NCBI RefSeq assembly: GCF_042665075.1
Contig: NZ_JBHTBR010000005.1
Span: forward strand, 744,001-808,000
Reading direction: 5' to 3'
Length of the DNA stretch: 64,000 nt
From: Hirschia litorea
GTDB taxonomy: Bacteria; Pseudomonadota; Alphaproteobacteria; Caulobacterales; Hyphomonadaceae
Position numbers and translations under genes: made by a program. Below are positions 34,055 to 42,533 of the stretch, one piece after another (position 1 is the stretch's first letter; each line of letters opens with the position of its first letter). The notes beneath the pieces are model-generated. The model saw only the letters and a list, made by a program, of their open reading frames with translations. It ran no database searches and was not told the origin of the DNA.

Positions 34055-34588
34055 ATGACAGCATATAACTGGGTTAAGGGTTTCGGTTTAGGATGTGCGG
34101 CTTTTGCGATGATAGCCGCTTGTTCGCCCAAATCGGAAACAGTTGAAACGACAGCTAACCAAGCTCAAGAAGATACACAAAAAGTGGATGAACGTATTGC
34201 TGAATCTGCAATCATTGTTTCGGATGCTTTAATTCGTACGCCTCTTGGCGGAAAAAATGTAACAGCTGGGTATTTCTCTCTGACACTTGGTCAGGATGAT
34301 CGCCTCCTATATGCGTCAACTGATGTGGCTGAAAAAATAGAATTGCACACCGTCGAAATGACGGATGGTGTGATGCAGATGCGTGAAATGGAAGGCGTTG
34401 ATATTAAAGCCGGACAAGCAGTTGTGTTTGCACCTAAAGGCGAGCATTTGATGATTTTTGGCGTCAAACCCTTAAACGAAGGGGATATTGTTGAAGTGAC
34501 GTTTGGATTTGAATCTGGACGCACAGCAACGGCTAATTTCACTGTAGGCATGCCTGATGTTTCAAAAGGCGCTGGACACAACCATTAA
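34055..34588 (+). CDS. Periplasmic copper chaperone PCu(A)C, lipoprotein form
   Basis: This 177-aa protein has a lipobox (MIAAC, Cys23). The mature domain contains the complete PCu(A)C copper motif H-x10-M-x21-H-x-M (His98, Met109, His131, Met133). Such proteins hold Cu(I) in the periplasm and help insert it into the CuA site of cytochrome c oxidase. The lipid anchor and a ~30-residue charged linker are somewhat unusual. No oxidase-assembly genes are near. A His-containing tail (GAGHNH) may add metal ligands. A hairpin follows. Confidence 0.92.
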   Translation: MTAYNWVKGFGLGCAAFAMIAACSPKSETVETTANQAQEDTQKVDERIAESAIIVSDALIRTPLGGKNVTAGYFSLTLGQDDRLLYASTDVAEKIELHTVEMTDGVMQMREMEGVDIKAGQAVVFAPKGEHLMIFGVKPLNEGDIVEVTFGFESGRTATANFTVGMPDVSKGAGHNH

Positions 34589-34620
34589 TGAAACGTAACA
34601 TTTTAGTATGTTGTTAAATC

Positions 34621-34653
34621 GATGCACTCAGTTCGTAATTGAGTGCATCAATC
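34621..34653 (+). terminator. Probable terminator after the copper chaperone gene
   Basis: A perfect 10-bp stem GATGCACTCA/TGAGTGCATC (34621-34630 and 34640-34649) with a 9-nt loop is followed by AATCTT. The short T-tract makes termination likely but not certain. Confidence 0.6.
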
Positions 34654-34675
34654 TTAATGGATCTGGTATTCGTAT

Positions 34676-35641
34676 ATGAGTGTTCTTCAGTTTAGTCGCA
34701 GACAAGACGTTATTGCTGAAGAGCCGGCTATTGTTGAAATAGACAAGCCAATTCCCCTGAAATTTAAGCCGGTAGAACGTCTAAAACAATCTGGACTGCC
34801 CAAACGTCTGCGCAAATACTTTATCATTTTAGCGAGCATGGCGCTTGTGCTAGCTTATCCAGTGCTTGTGTTGCAGGCCAATCATATTGATGATGATTTG
34901 ACCTTTCCAGAGTCTATAAATCAGAATTGGTCATCTCCTTGGGCGGGCGTTGGCACACAAATATTGTTACGTGAAGCAAATGTTCACGGCTGGACGCCAG
35001 ATGCGCCGGCATGGAGCCCATCTGCGAGATTGACTGCCATGCCCGCCTATCAAATGGCGATAGCACACGCTGTTGGTGATTTTGCAGAATTAGTGAATCA
35101 GCAGATGGGGGAGCCAGCAGATACTAGCCTCAACTCTGTCGCTTTGCTTTTATCGCGAGATGTGAGTGCCAATGAAATACGAGCCGCAAGTGAAGCTTTG
35201 ACGAGTTTTGATGGCGGGGTCCGGTTGCGTCGGTTTGATGATAGCATGACGACGGTACAATATGCCCAACGCATAGAATTGCTTATATCTTGGATGCGCC
35301 AATCTGAGGCCGAATTGTCATCAATTGTTGATTCTGCCAAAGGGCAACCCTTTGATCGAGACGCTGTGGAAGCTGTTTATCGCTCCAAAGCAAGGGCTTA
35401 TATGGCGCACAGATTTGTAAGCTATATGAAAGCTCCCGCCGGATTATCCATTCGCAGCGAGATGGAAGCATCCTTGAAGGCATTGGAGAAGGGCGCAAAA
35501 TTTTCCCCAGTATTCGTTCTGAATACGAAAGCTGACGGTCTACTCTTGGCATCACACCCAACAGCACTATATCGTCAACTACTTGAAGCAGAACGTGTTT
35601 TGTCAAATATGGCGCAAACTGTTCGAGCGCAGAGTTTATAG
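34676..35641 (+). CDS. DUF2333-family membrane-anchored protein
   Basis: The 321-aa protein has a basic cytoplasmic N-terminus and one transmembrane helix (about 47-67, YFIILASMALVLAYPVLVLQ). A large extracytoplasmic helical domain follows. Directly after the helix is HIDDDLTFP, and then ANVHGWTPDAPAWSPSARLT and MPAYQMAIAHAVGDFAELV, which match my memory of DUF2333 proteins. Function is unknown. It lies between the copper chaperone and the usp gene, with no close operon partner. Confidence 0.72.
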   Translation: MSVLQFSRRQDVIAEEPAIVEIDKPIPLKFKPVERLKQSGLPKRLRKYFIILASMALVLAYPVLVLQANHIDDDLTFPESINQNWSSPWAGVGTQILLREANVHGWTPDAPAWSPSARLTAMPAYQMAIAHAVGDFAELVNQQMGEPADTSLNSVALLLSRDVSANEIRAASEALTSFDGGVRLRRFDDSMTTVQYAQRIELLISWMRQSEAELSSIVDSAKGQPFDRDAVEAVYRSKARAYMAHRFVSYMKAPAGLSIRSEMEASLKALEKGAKFSPVFVLNTKADGLLLASHPTALYRQLLEAERVLSNMAQTVRAQSL

Positions 35642-35728
35642 TTGGAATAAAAACTATGTAGTGTGCAAATAGAAGCCAGTTTTGTTTGCATCGTAAAATC
35701 TGGAATGCGTGCTACATTATAAAAAAAG

Positions 35729-36298
35729 ATGTGGGATATTTTGTCCTCGGAGGATGATTTCGTGCAGATTGATAACGAGTTAGACGATTTGAATTTGAAG
35801 GAACGTCCGGCGGAAGCTCAGCTTAGGCGAAAGTTTCTAACGCTCGCGGATGATACCCAAGAATGCTTCCCAGCAATTATGTTTGCGGCAATGCGAGCAA
35901 AGCGTGTGGGCGCGGGGCTTGTTATCACGCGTGTTGTTCAAGTGTCTGGAATGGGGCATTGGCGCGGGTTGGACGAAGACATGCGCACAGAAGCAATGGA
36001 TAATGCACTAGCCGAAGTTCAATCACTTGCGCGATTAGTGAAAGAACGCGTTGGCATCGAAGCAGAGTTGATTGTGGATGAAGGAAAGCCGGAGCAAATT
36101 ATCTCTAAAACAGTAGATAAAGATCACACGATTAAGGTGATTGTGTTGGGATCAGGATCTGGTCGCGGTGGTCCCGGTCCGTTGGTTGCGCGGATTGGGA
36201 GAGGCAAACCACTGACCACACGTCCAGTTGCGATTACCATTATTCCGGGAAACTTGAGCGATGACCAATTAAACGAAATGGGCGGGGCGCATCACTAA
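35729..36298 (+). CDS. Universal stress protein (UspA) family
   Basis: This 189-aa Usp-fold protein carries the nucleotide-binding signature near its C-terminus (VLGSGSGRGGPGPLVARIGRG, with G-x2-G-x9-G spacing). It has an extended N-terminus (about 45 residues, Asp-rich) relative to the ~145-aa core. In alphaproteobacteria this gene often lies between trpS and nfuA, as here. The ligand and partner are unknown. The ATG at 35729 has a weak upstream site. Confidence 0.85.
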   Translation: MWDILSSEDDFVQIDNELDDLNLKERPAEAQLRRKFLTLADDTQECFPAIMFAAMRAKRVGAGLVITRVVQVSGMGHWRGLDEDMRTEAMDNALAEVQSLARLVKERVGIEAELIVDEGKPEQIISKTVDKDHTIKVIVLGSGSGRGGPGPLVARIGRGKPLTTRPVAITIIPGNLSDDQLNEMGGAHH

Positions 36299-36378
36299 TA
36301 CCTTAGCTTGATGGTAGGAAACCTCTTGTTTTTGTCGCGTAAAAGCGCCATTTGAGTGTCCTGTAAGGAGACTTGTCC

Positions 36379-36951
36379 ATGTTTATACAAACTGAAGCTA
36401 CGCCAAATCCGGAAACGTTGAAATTTTTACCCGGTCGGGAAGTTTCTCCTAAAACGCCATATGAATTTCTTGATGAAAAAGAAGCAGGGTCATCACCCTT
36501 AGCGGCTTTCTTGTTCACGCTGCGCGGTGTGAAGACAGTTTTTCTAGGTGCTGATTTCGTTGCGCTGACGAAAACTGCGGAAACAGATTGGGCCGTTCTA
36601 AAGCCTCAAGCGCTTGCGGCAATCATGGATCATTTCGTTTCAGGCATGCCAGTTATTGCAGATATGAGCGATCCTGAACCTAAAGAAGAAATCGTTTATG
36701 AAGGCGAGACTGCTGAAATTGTCGCTGAAATTAAAGAACTGATTGAGACGCGTGTGCGCCCAGCTGTGGCCAATGATGGCGGTGATATTGTGTTTGAAAA
36801 ATTTGATGTGGATACCGGCGTTGTGACGCTGCAAATGCGGGGTGCGTGTGCAGGGTGTCCATCCTCAACAATGACGTTGAAGAACGGTATTGAAAACATG
36901 CTGCGCCATTACGTGCCAGAGGTAACGGCGGTTGAAGCAGCGGCAATTTAG
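36379..36951 (+). CDS. NfuA-type iron-sulfur cluster carrier (NifU family)
   Basis: This 190-aa Fe-S carrier joins an N-terminal Nfu_N domain (FIQTEATPNPETLKFLPGRE) to a C-terminal NifU-like domain. The latter has the cluster cysteines C-x2-C in RGACAGCPSSTMTLKNGIE, and RPAVANDGGDIVFEKFD before it. It delivers [4Fe-4S] clusters to targets; MiaB, encoded downstream, is a plausible client. The ATG at 36379 has AAGGAG 8 nt upstream. The tsaB start is 13 bp after its stop. Confidence 0.94.
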   Translation: MFIQTEATPNPETLKFLPGREVSPKTPYEFLDEKEAGSSPLAAFLFTLRGVKTVFLGADFVALTKTAETDWAVLKPQALAAIMDHFVSGMPVIADMSDPEPKEEIVYEGETAEIVAEIKELIETRVRPAVANDGGDIVFEKFDVDTGVVTLQMRGACAGCPSSTMTLKNGIENMLRHYVPEVTAVEAAAI

Positions 36952-36964
36952 GCTGCGCAAAAGA

Positions 36965-37612
36965 ATGAAAATTTTAGCATTAAGCACAGTTGGTAACGCT
37001 TGTGAGGCGGGTATCTGGTCAGATGACGAGGTATTGGCGCATGTGTGCGAACCTATGGCGAAGGGACATGACACGCGGCTGCCATTGTGCGCCAAGCAAG
37101 CGCTTTCCCAAGCAAATATGGCGTTTTCCGATATTGACCGGATAGCTGTGATCGCTGGGCCTGGCTCCTTTACAGGCGTGCGTGTGGGCGTTGCGTTTGC
37201 GCGGGGGCTGGGTGTGGCGCTGGATGTTCCTGTCGTCGGCATTAGTAGTCTAGAGGCAGCGCTTCCCAAAGATATGGTTGGGCGTGTTGTCGTTGCATTG
37301 CCTGCAAGACGCCGTGCACCGGATTTTAGCTGGTGGGCGCAAGTTTTTGTGGATGGTCAGCGTGCAGGTGAGCCGATTGAGGCGGATGTAGCAACAATGC
37401 AATCGCTTATTGGGGCGGCAGATAGCGTATGTGGGCAGGGCTTAGAGCCTGTTGGAGAGTTTTTGAGTACCGGTGTGGAGCTAGGTTTGCAACGCGCTGT
37501 TGAATGGGCATTAGAAACTGAGGTGGAGAGTTTGGAACGCGCTGACCCACAATATGTGCGTGCACCTGATGCGGTTCCGATGAAACCTAAGACTGATCAA
37601 GCATCCTCCTAA
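36965..37612 (+). CDS. tsaB: tRNA threonylcarbamoyladenosine biosynthesis protein TsaB
   Basis: TsaB (215 aa) is the inactive paralogue that scaffolds TsaD and TsaE during synthesis of the t6A37 modification in ANN-decoding tRNAs. It opens MKILALSTVGNACEAGI and has the conserved AGPGSFTGVRVGVAFARGL and the switch region VVGISSLEA. The C-terminal half is shorter and more divergent than in E. coli TsaB, as is common in alphaproteobacteria. Its stop overlaps the rimI ATG by one base (TAATG). Confidence 0.93.
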   Translation: MKILALSTVGNACEAGIWSDDEVLAHVCEPMAKGHDTRLPLCAKQALSQANMAFSDIDRIAVIAGPGSFTGVRVGVAFARGLGVALDVPVVGISSLEAALPKDMVGRVVVALPARRRAPDFSWWAQVFVDGQRAGEPIEADVATMQSLIGAADSVCGQGLEPVGEFLSTGVELGLQRAVEWALETEVESLERADPQYVRAPDAVPMKPKTDQASS

Positions 37613-38085
37613 TGTTGATAGAAGTGAGAGAGGCAGAGCCGGGTGACGCGGGTAGGGTGGCGGATATTCATGCGGCTTGCTTTGCTAAGGCTTGGTCTAA
37701 GTTGGACATTGAACGGATGCTGCTTGCTGAGACCAATAGCAGCTGGGTACTGACGCGAAATGGCGACATTTGTGCCTTTGCCATTTTGATGTGGGCGGGT
37801 GATGATGTTGAAATACTCACAATCGCTACGGCATTGGAATGGAAACGATGTGGTTATGCAAAACAATTGCTGTGTGCGTGTGATAATGCCTTTAAGAACA
37901 ATTCTGATGAAGCGGCTAGGCGCTGGCTATTGGAGGTCGCTGTCGATAATTTGCCGGCTATCGCATTGTATGAAAGCTTAGGCTTTGAGCAGATTGCAAA
38001 GCGACGAAATTATTATCGCAGAGAAGATGGTGTGAATGTTGATGCATTCGTATTTTCTGCCAAAATTGGCAATTTGGGGTGTTAA
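37612..38085 (+). CDS. rimI: Ribosomal-protein-alanine N-acetyltransferase RimI (GNAT)
   Basis: The 157-aa protein has a GNAT fold. The N-terminal AEPGDAGRVADIHAACFAKA is RimI-like, the acetyl-CoA loop region is WKRCGYAKQLL (a variant of R/Q-x2-G-x-G/A), and LEVAVDNLPAIALYESLGFE contains the catalytic region. RimI acetylates the N-terminus of ribosomal protein S18 and has some lysine activity. The tight tsaB-rimI coupling strongly supports the name. The A-motif is slightly degenerate (CGYAKQ in place of the usual GxGxA). Confidence 0.9.
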   Translation: MLIEVREAEPGDAGRVADIHAACFAKAWSKLDIERMLLAETNSSWVLTRNGDICAFAILMWAGDDVEILTIATALEWKRCGYAKQLLCACDNAFKNNSDEAARRWLLEVAVDNLPAIALYESLGFEQIAKRRNYYRREDGVNVDAFVFSAKIGNLGC

Positions 38086-38185
38086 TTTCTGCTATAGTTA
38101 ATAATACGGTGTTGATAAAGTGTCGTCACTGGACATTCCATGACGTTACAACCATATCTTTTGGAATTAGAGCTAGGGGTGCGTT

Positions 38186-38596
38186 ATGATGATTGAGCAG
38201 CGATGTATTGAAAAAGGCCTGCGGATGACTGAGCAGCGCCGCGTTATTGCTAAAGTCTTGTCAAACGCAGACGATCACCCTGATGCTGAAGAGCTACACC
38301 GTCGTGCATCTGCTGTAGATAGCAATATATCTCTGGCAACAGTGTATCGCACTGTTCGCTTGTTTGAAGAGTCTGGTATTATTGAGCGTTTGGATTTTCG
38401 TGACGGGCGTGCACGTTATGAAGAAGCAACAGATGACCATCATGACCATTTGATCAATGTGAAAACAGGTGAAGTGATCGAGTTTGTTGATGAAGAAATT
38501 GAGCGACTTCAAGAAGAAATTGCCCGCAAACTCGGGTATAAGCTTGTTGATCACCGTATGGAACTTTATGCGGTGCCGATCACAGACAAGGACTAA
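38186..38596 (+). CDS. fur: Fur-family metalloregulator (Fur/Mur)
   Basis: This 136-aa Fur-family repressor has the winged-helix domain up to about residue 82 (RMTEQRRVIAKVLSNADDHP, then SLATVYRTVRLFEESGII). A dimerisation and metal domain follows with DDHHDHLINVKTGEVIEF. It ends without the C-terminal CxxC zinc pair, as is typical of alphaproteobacterial Fur. It may sense iron or manganese. The AGCTAGGGGTGCGTT leader gives a ribosome site at the first ATG. The position before miaB is conserved in the group. Confidence 0.94.
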   Translation: MMIEQRCIEKGLRMTEQRRVIAKVLSNADDHPDAEELHRRASAVDSNISLATVYRTVRLFEESGIIERLDFRDGRARYEEATDDHHDHLINVKTGEVIEFVDEEIERLQEEIARKLGYKLVDHRMELYAVPITDKD

Positions 38597-38724
38597 TTTG
38601 GTCTGAAAATGAGTTGTTGGAGGCGTGATGATATTGCGGCTTTGTGATTTTAATTGAAAATCTATCACTTTGACGCTTGGAATCTCCTAGCGTCTCCATG
38701 GGTTTTAGGGCATAACCCAGCCCC

Positions 38725-40083
38725 ATGACCGAACAGACACAAACACCGAGCCCTAAAAAGCTATTTATCAAAACATATGGCTGCCAAATGAACGTATATG
38801 ATTCTGATCGTATGCGGGATGTGTTGAAGCCACTTGGATATACGCCAACAGATGCACCTGATGATGCAGACCTTGTTGTGCTGAATACTTGCCACATTCG
38901 TGAGAAGGCGACAGAGAAAGTTTTCTCTGAACTAGGCCAACTAAAACGTATGAAGTCAGCTTCTGGCGGTAAAATGACTATCGCCGTTGCGGGGTGCGTT
39001 GCGCAAGCTGAGGGTGCTGAGATAATGCGCCGCCAACCTGCTGTGGACCTTGTGCTCGGACCTCAAAGTTATCACAAGCTGCCCGAAATGATCGCTAAAG
39101 TTGCGCGTCAAACAGGGGATGTTTTAGAAACTGAATTTGACGTTCAAGAAAAGTTTGATGCGCTTCCCATTAAGCGGGATGCGGATGGCATGTCTGCATT
39201 GGTGTCTATTCAAGAGGGGTGTGATAAATTCTGTACCTTCTGCGTGGTGCCCTATACGCGAGGCGCTGAGTTTTCCCGTAGCGTTGATACGATTGTTGCC
39301 GAAGTGCGCGGTCTTGCAGCGCAGGGGGTCAAAGAAATTACCCTTTTGGGTCAGAATGTGAATGCTTTCCACGGTGCAGCTCCTGCGGGTGAAAATGGAG
39401 AGTGGGGACTTGGTCAACTTCTGCGTCACCTTGCAAAAATTGGCGGATTAGAGCGCCTACGTTTCACCACATCTCACCCCAAAGATATGGATGATGATCT
39501 TATCTCCGCTTATGGTGAGCTTGATGTCCTTATGCCTTATTTTCACCTGCCTGTTCAGGCGGGATCAAATAGGGTTCTTAAGGCTATGAACCGTTCTCAC
39601 ACCGCAGAATCATATATTGAGACGATGCGTAAAGTCCGTGAGCAACGTCCTGATGTGGCTTTGGCTTCTGACTTTATCGTTGGTTTCCCTGGTGAAACAG
39701 ATGAAGACTTTGAAGCAACAATGGATTTGGTGCGGGAAGTTAAATATGCGTCCGCATATTCGTTTAAATATTCTCGCCGTCCTGGGACACCGGGCGCAGA
39801 AATGTTTGGCCAAGTCGATGAAGCGGTCAAGGATGAGCGTTTACAGCGTTTGCAGGCATTGATCCGAGAGCAAACTACAGAGTTTAATCAACAGCAGGTA
39901 GGTAGAACCCTTCCAGTACTGTTCACGCACAATGGCAAGCTTGAAGGGCAAGCTTTAGGTAAGTCACCTTATTTGCAATCAGTGCACGTTGAAAATGCAC
40001 AACACCTGATAGGTAAGATTGTAGATGTTGAAATTGTGGGTGCAACATTAAGTTCACTGACAGGCGTGCTGAGCACGAAATAA
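38725..40083 (+). CDS. miaB: tRNA-2-methylthio-N6-dimethylallyladenosine synthase MiaB
   Basis: MiaB (452 aa) is a methylthiotransferase that adds a methylthio group to i6A37 in tRNA. The UPF0004 domain shows KTYGCQMNVYDSDRM with its first cluster Cys. Radical-SAM ligands are in QEGCDKFCTFCVVPYTRG (C-x3-C-x2-C). SRRPGTPGAEM and a C-terminal TRAM domain follow. Two [4Fe-4S] clusters are needed, which fits the nearby nfuA. It starts about 130 bp after fur and is followed closely by phoH. Confidence 0.97.
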   Translation: MTEQTQTPSPKKLFIKTYGCQMNVYDSDRMRDVLKPLGYTPTDAPDDADLVVLNTCHIREKATEKVFSELGQLKRMKSASGGKMTIAVAGCVAQAEGAEIMRRQPAVDLVLGPQSYHKLPEMIAKVARQTGDVLETEFDVQEKFDALPIKRDADGMSALVSIQEGCDKFCTFCVVPYTRGAEFSRSVDTIVAEVRGLAAQGVKEITLLGQNVNAFHGAAPAGENGEWGLGQLLRHLAKIGGLERLRFTTSHPKDMDDDLISAYGELDVLMPYFHLPVQAGSNRVLKAMNRSHTAESYIETMRKVREQRPDVALASDFIVGFPGETDEDFEATMDLVREVKYASAYSFKYSRRPGTPGAEMFGQVDEAVKDERLQRLQALIREQTTEFNQQQVGRTLPVLFTHNGKLEGQALGKSPYLQSVHVENAQHLIGKIVDVEIVGATLSSLTGVLSTK

Positions 40084-40095
40084 AGAGATCCAAGT

Positions 40096-41112
40096 TTGAG
40101 CACTAAGAAACCAGCGTCTAAAAATAGGTCTAAAACAGCTAATCGTACAACGCGCACTTTTGCGTTGGAGGACAGTAAACGCCTACGTGATCTGTGTGGT
40201 CCGGGGCATCGCAATCTTCAAGTTTTAGAATTGCAACTTACAGAGTTTGACTTGAAAGTTGAAAGTCAAGGCGGAGAAATTCGTATTGATGGCGAAGGAA
40301 AAGGGCCTGCTTTAGCGGAGCAAGCTTTGATAGCTTTTTCTGACCGTGTGGAAGCCGGAGCTGAGCCGTCAGCTTTTGAACTTGAAGGTGTTATTCGCCT
40401 TGTTCGCGATGATGCTCCCACAGCGGGTGCTGTGTCGGGCGATGTGATCTTTGGATTAAACAAACCGATTACTCCGCAAACACCGGGCCAGCGCGCTTAT
40501 ATCCAAACTTTGCGTGACGAAGAAGCTGGCTTGGTATTTGGAACGGGTCCTGCGGGAACGGGGAAAACTTTTCTTGCTGTGGCTGTGGGTGCATCTGAAC
40601 TTAAATCTGGAAAGCGCGAGCGCCTCATCGTGGCGCGTCCGGCGGTAGAGGCGGGTGAGAAGCTAGGATTTCTTCCGGGAGATTTGGAAGACAAAGTTGA
40701 CCCTTATATGCTTCCAATTTGGGATGCGTTGAACGAATTGCTTGGTGCGCAAGAGGTTGAACGCCGTAAATTGCGTAAAGAAATTGAAGTCGCGCCGCTA
40801 GCTTTCATGCGTGGACGTACCTTGAAGAATGCGTTTGTTATTATTGATGAAGCGCAGAATGCATCAATTCCGCAAATGAAGATGGTGTTGACGCGCTTGG
40901 GGCGCGGTTCACGTATGGTTGTAACGGGTGACCCATCACAAACAGATTTGCCCGATAAGTCACCCTCGGGTTTAGCTCACGGTATGCGCATTTTGAACGG
41001 AGTGTCAGGGGTCGCACAGACGGCTCTGACGGCGGATGATATTGTGCGACATGATTTGGTGGCACGCATCGTGACTGCATATGATAAAGACGAGATGAAG
41101 CGCGATGGTTGA
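40096..41112 (+). CDS. PhoH-family ATPase
   Basis: This 338-aa PhoH/YbeZ-type protein has an N-terminal KH-like segment and the P-loop FGTGPAGTGKTFLAV. RPAVEAGEKLGFLPGDLEDK follows, and Walker B is FVIIDEAQNASIPQMK. YbeZ is a predicted RNA-linked ATPase that works with YbeY in rRNA maturation. It begins with a TTG at 40096 after AAAGAGATCC. It overlaps ybeY by 8 bp, and the miaB-phoH-ybeY-corC-lnt order is conserved across proteobacteria. Confidence 0.93.
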   Translation: MSTKKPASKNRSKTANRTTRTFALEDSKRLRDLCGPGHRNLQVLELQLTEFDLKVESQGGEIRIDGEGKGPALAEQALIAFSDRVEAGAEPSAFELEGVIRLVRDDAPTAGAVSGDVIFGLNKPITPQTPGQRAYIQTLRDEEAGLVFGTGPAGTGKTFLAVAVGASELKSGKRERLIVARPAVEAGEKLGFLPGDLEDKVDPYMLPIWDALNELLGAQEVERRKLRKEIEVAPLAFMRGRTLKNAFVIIDEAQNASIPQMKMVLTRLGRGSRMVVTGDPSQTDLPDKSPSGLAHGMRILNGVSGVAQTALTADDIVRHDLVARIVTAYDKDEMKRDG

Positions 41113-41590
41113 TGTGCCGATCGTACTTTCCATTGATACACGTGTTGAAGACGATGGTTGGAAAACAGTTCTGCCAGAATTTGAAGCAATTATTGAGCGC
41201 GCTCTGGAGGCAACGGCTGGTGCCGTTGGAGTAAGCGGATTGGTGGAAGTCTTGCTAACAGACAATAGTGAGATGCAATCGCTGAACGCTAAATGGCGCC
41301 ACAAGGATAAGCCCACGGATGTGTTGTCTTTTCCATCTGACAGCGCGGATATGCCGGGAATGCAAACATTTCTAGGTGATATTGCGCTAGGCTTAGGTGT
41401 GGCAAAAGCGGACGCAGATAAACTTGGGCGTGACTTTGAGCTGCATATCATGCATCTTTTGGTTCACGGCTTCTTGCATCTTTTAGGATATGACCACATG
41501 TCTGCTGAGGATGCGAAACTAATGGAAGGGTTGGAGGCACAGATTCTTGCGCCGCTTGGATTACCAGACCCATATGGAGATGCGGCATAG
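41105..41590 (+). CDS. ybeY: Endoribonuclease YbeY
   Basis: YbeY (161 aa) is a zinc-dependent endoribonuclease for 16S rRNA 3' maturation and ribosome quality control. The metal site is H-x3-H-x5-H in HLLVHGFLHLLGYDH, and KWRHKDKPTDVLSFP is the family's other landmark. Its start lies within the end of phoH (8-bp overlap), implying coupling, and corC follows 2 bp after its stop. Confidence 0.96.
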   Translation: MVDVPIVLSIDTRVEDDGWKTVLPEFEAIIERALEATAGAVGVSGLVEVLLTDNSEMQSLNAKWRHKDKPTDVLSFPSDSADMPGMQTFLGDIALGLGVAKADADKLGRDFELHIMHLLVHGFLHLLGYDHMSAEDAKLMEGLEAQILAPLGLPDPYGDAA

Positions 41591-41592
41591 CC

Positions 41593-42513
41593 ATGCCCGA
41601 TGATGAATCGAGTAGCGAGGAAGATAGTCGTAATAACGGCGGTCTTTTCTCAAAAATATTTGGACTATTCTCAAATGAGAATGGAGAAGGCACACCTGAA
41701 AATGGTGAAGAAGTGGTGAGCTCACCTACACCAACGCCTTCTGAAATGCGCTTGCGTATCGCAGAGTTTGAAACTGCGACTGTTTCTGATGTGATGATAC
41801 CGCGCGTTGAAATTATCGCTGTTGATGTTGATACGAATGTTGAAGATCTTCTGAAAATATTCACAGAGGAAGCGCATTCGCGCATGCCCATTTACCGCGA
41901 AGCATTGGACGATCCTATTGGGCTGGTTCACCTTAAAGACCTTGTCGCGGAATTATCCAATGGTGACGGCATCGACAAAATGGCGAATGAGAAACTGCTT
42001 TTGAAAATAAAGCGGGATATTCTTTTCGTGCCAGCATCTATGCGTCTGCCGGACCTTCTATTTAAAATGCAAACTTCCCGCATTCATCTTGCATTGGTTG
42101 TTGATGAATATGGTGGGACGGATGGACTTGTCTCGCTTGAAGACCTTGTTGAGCAAATTGTTGGAAATATTGAAGACGAGCACGATGAAGAAGAAGCACG
42201 TTTTCATCTGCGTTCTCCTGGAATTTGGGAAGCTTCCGCACGCGCCGATATTGAGGATTTTGAGCAAGAATCGCAATTATCTCTCGCTTTGCCCGATTAT
42301 GAGGATGAGATAGATACATTGGGCGGCTTAGTGTTTGCGCTTGCGGGACGAGTTCCCCAGAGAGGCGAAATTGTTCAGCATCCTGCTAATGTTGTATTTG
42401 AAGTGATGGAAGCTGATCCAAGACGTATCAAGAAATTAAAGATACGTTGCGGTAGCGACCATTCCATTGTTAACACTACATCTAACAATGAAATAGAAAA
42501 AGCGGTGAGCTAA
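41593..42513 (+). CDS. CorC/HlyC-type CBS-domain transporter-associated protein
   Basis: The 306-aa protein has a disordered acidic N-terminus (~60 aa) and paired CBS domains (about 65-190). These begin VSDVMIPRVEIIAVDVDTNV and include VVDEYGGTDGLVSLEDLVEQ. It ends in the CorC_HlyC FAD-binding-like domain (DEIDTLGGLVFALAGRVPQR). It lacks the transmembrane DUF21 domain, as in the short CorC form. It may regulate Mg/Co efflux, but the role in this operon next to lnt is not settled. Confidence 0.92.
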   Translation: MPDDESSSEEDSRNNGGLFSKIFGLFSNENGEGTPENGEEVVSSPTPTPSEMRLRIAEFETATVSDVMIPRVEIIAVDVDTNVEDLLKIFTEEAHSRMPIYREALDDPIGLVHLKDLVAELSNGDGIDKMANEKLLLKIKRDILFVPASMRLPDLLFKMQTSRIHLALVVDEYGGTDGLVSLEDLVEQIVGNIEDEHDEEEARFHLRSPGIWEASARADIEDFEQESQLSLALPDYEDEIDTLGGLVFALAGRVPQRGEIVQHPANVVFEVMEADPRRIKKLKIRCGSDHSIVNTTSNNEIEKAVS

Positions 42514-42533
42514 GGCTCAATCGGGGAATATAC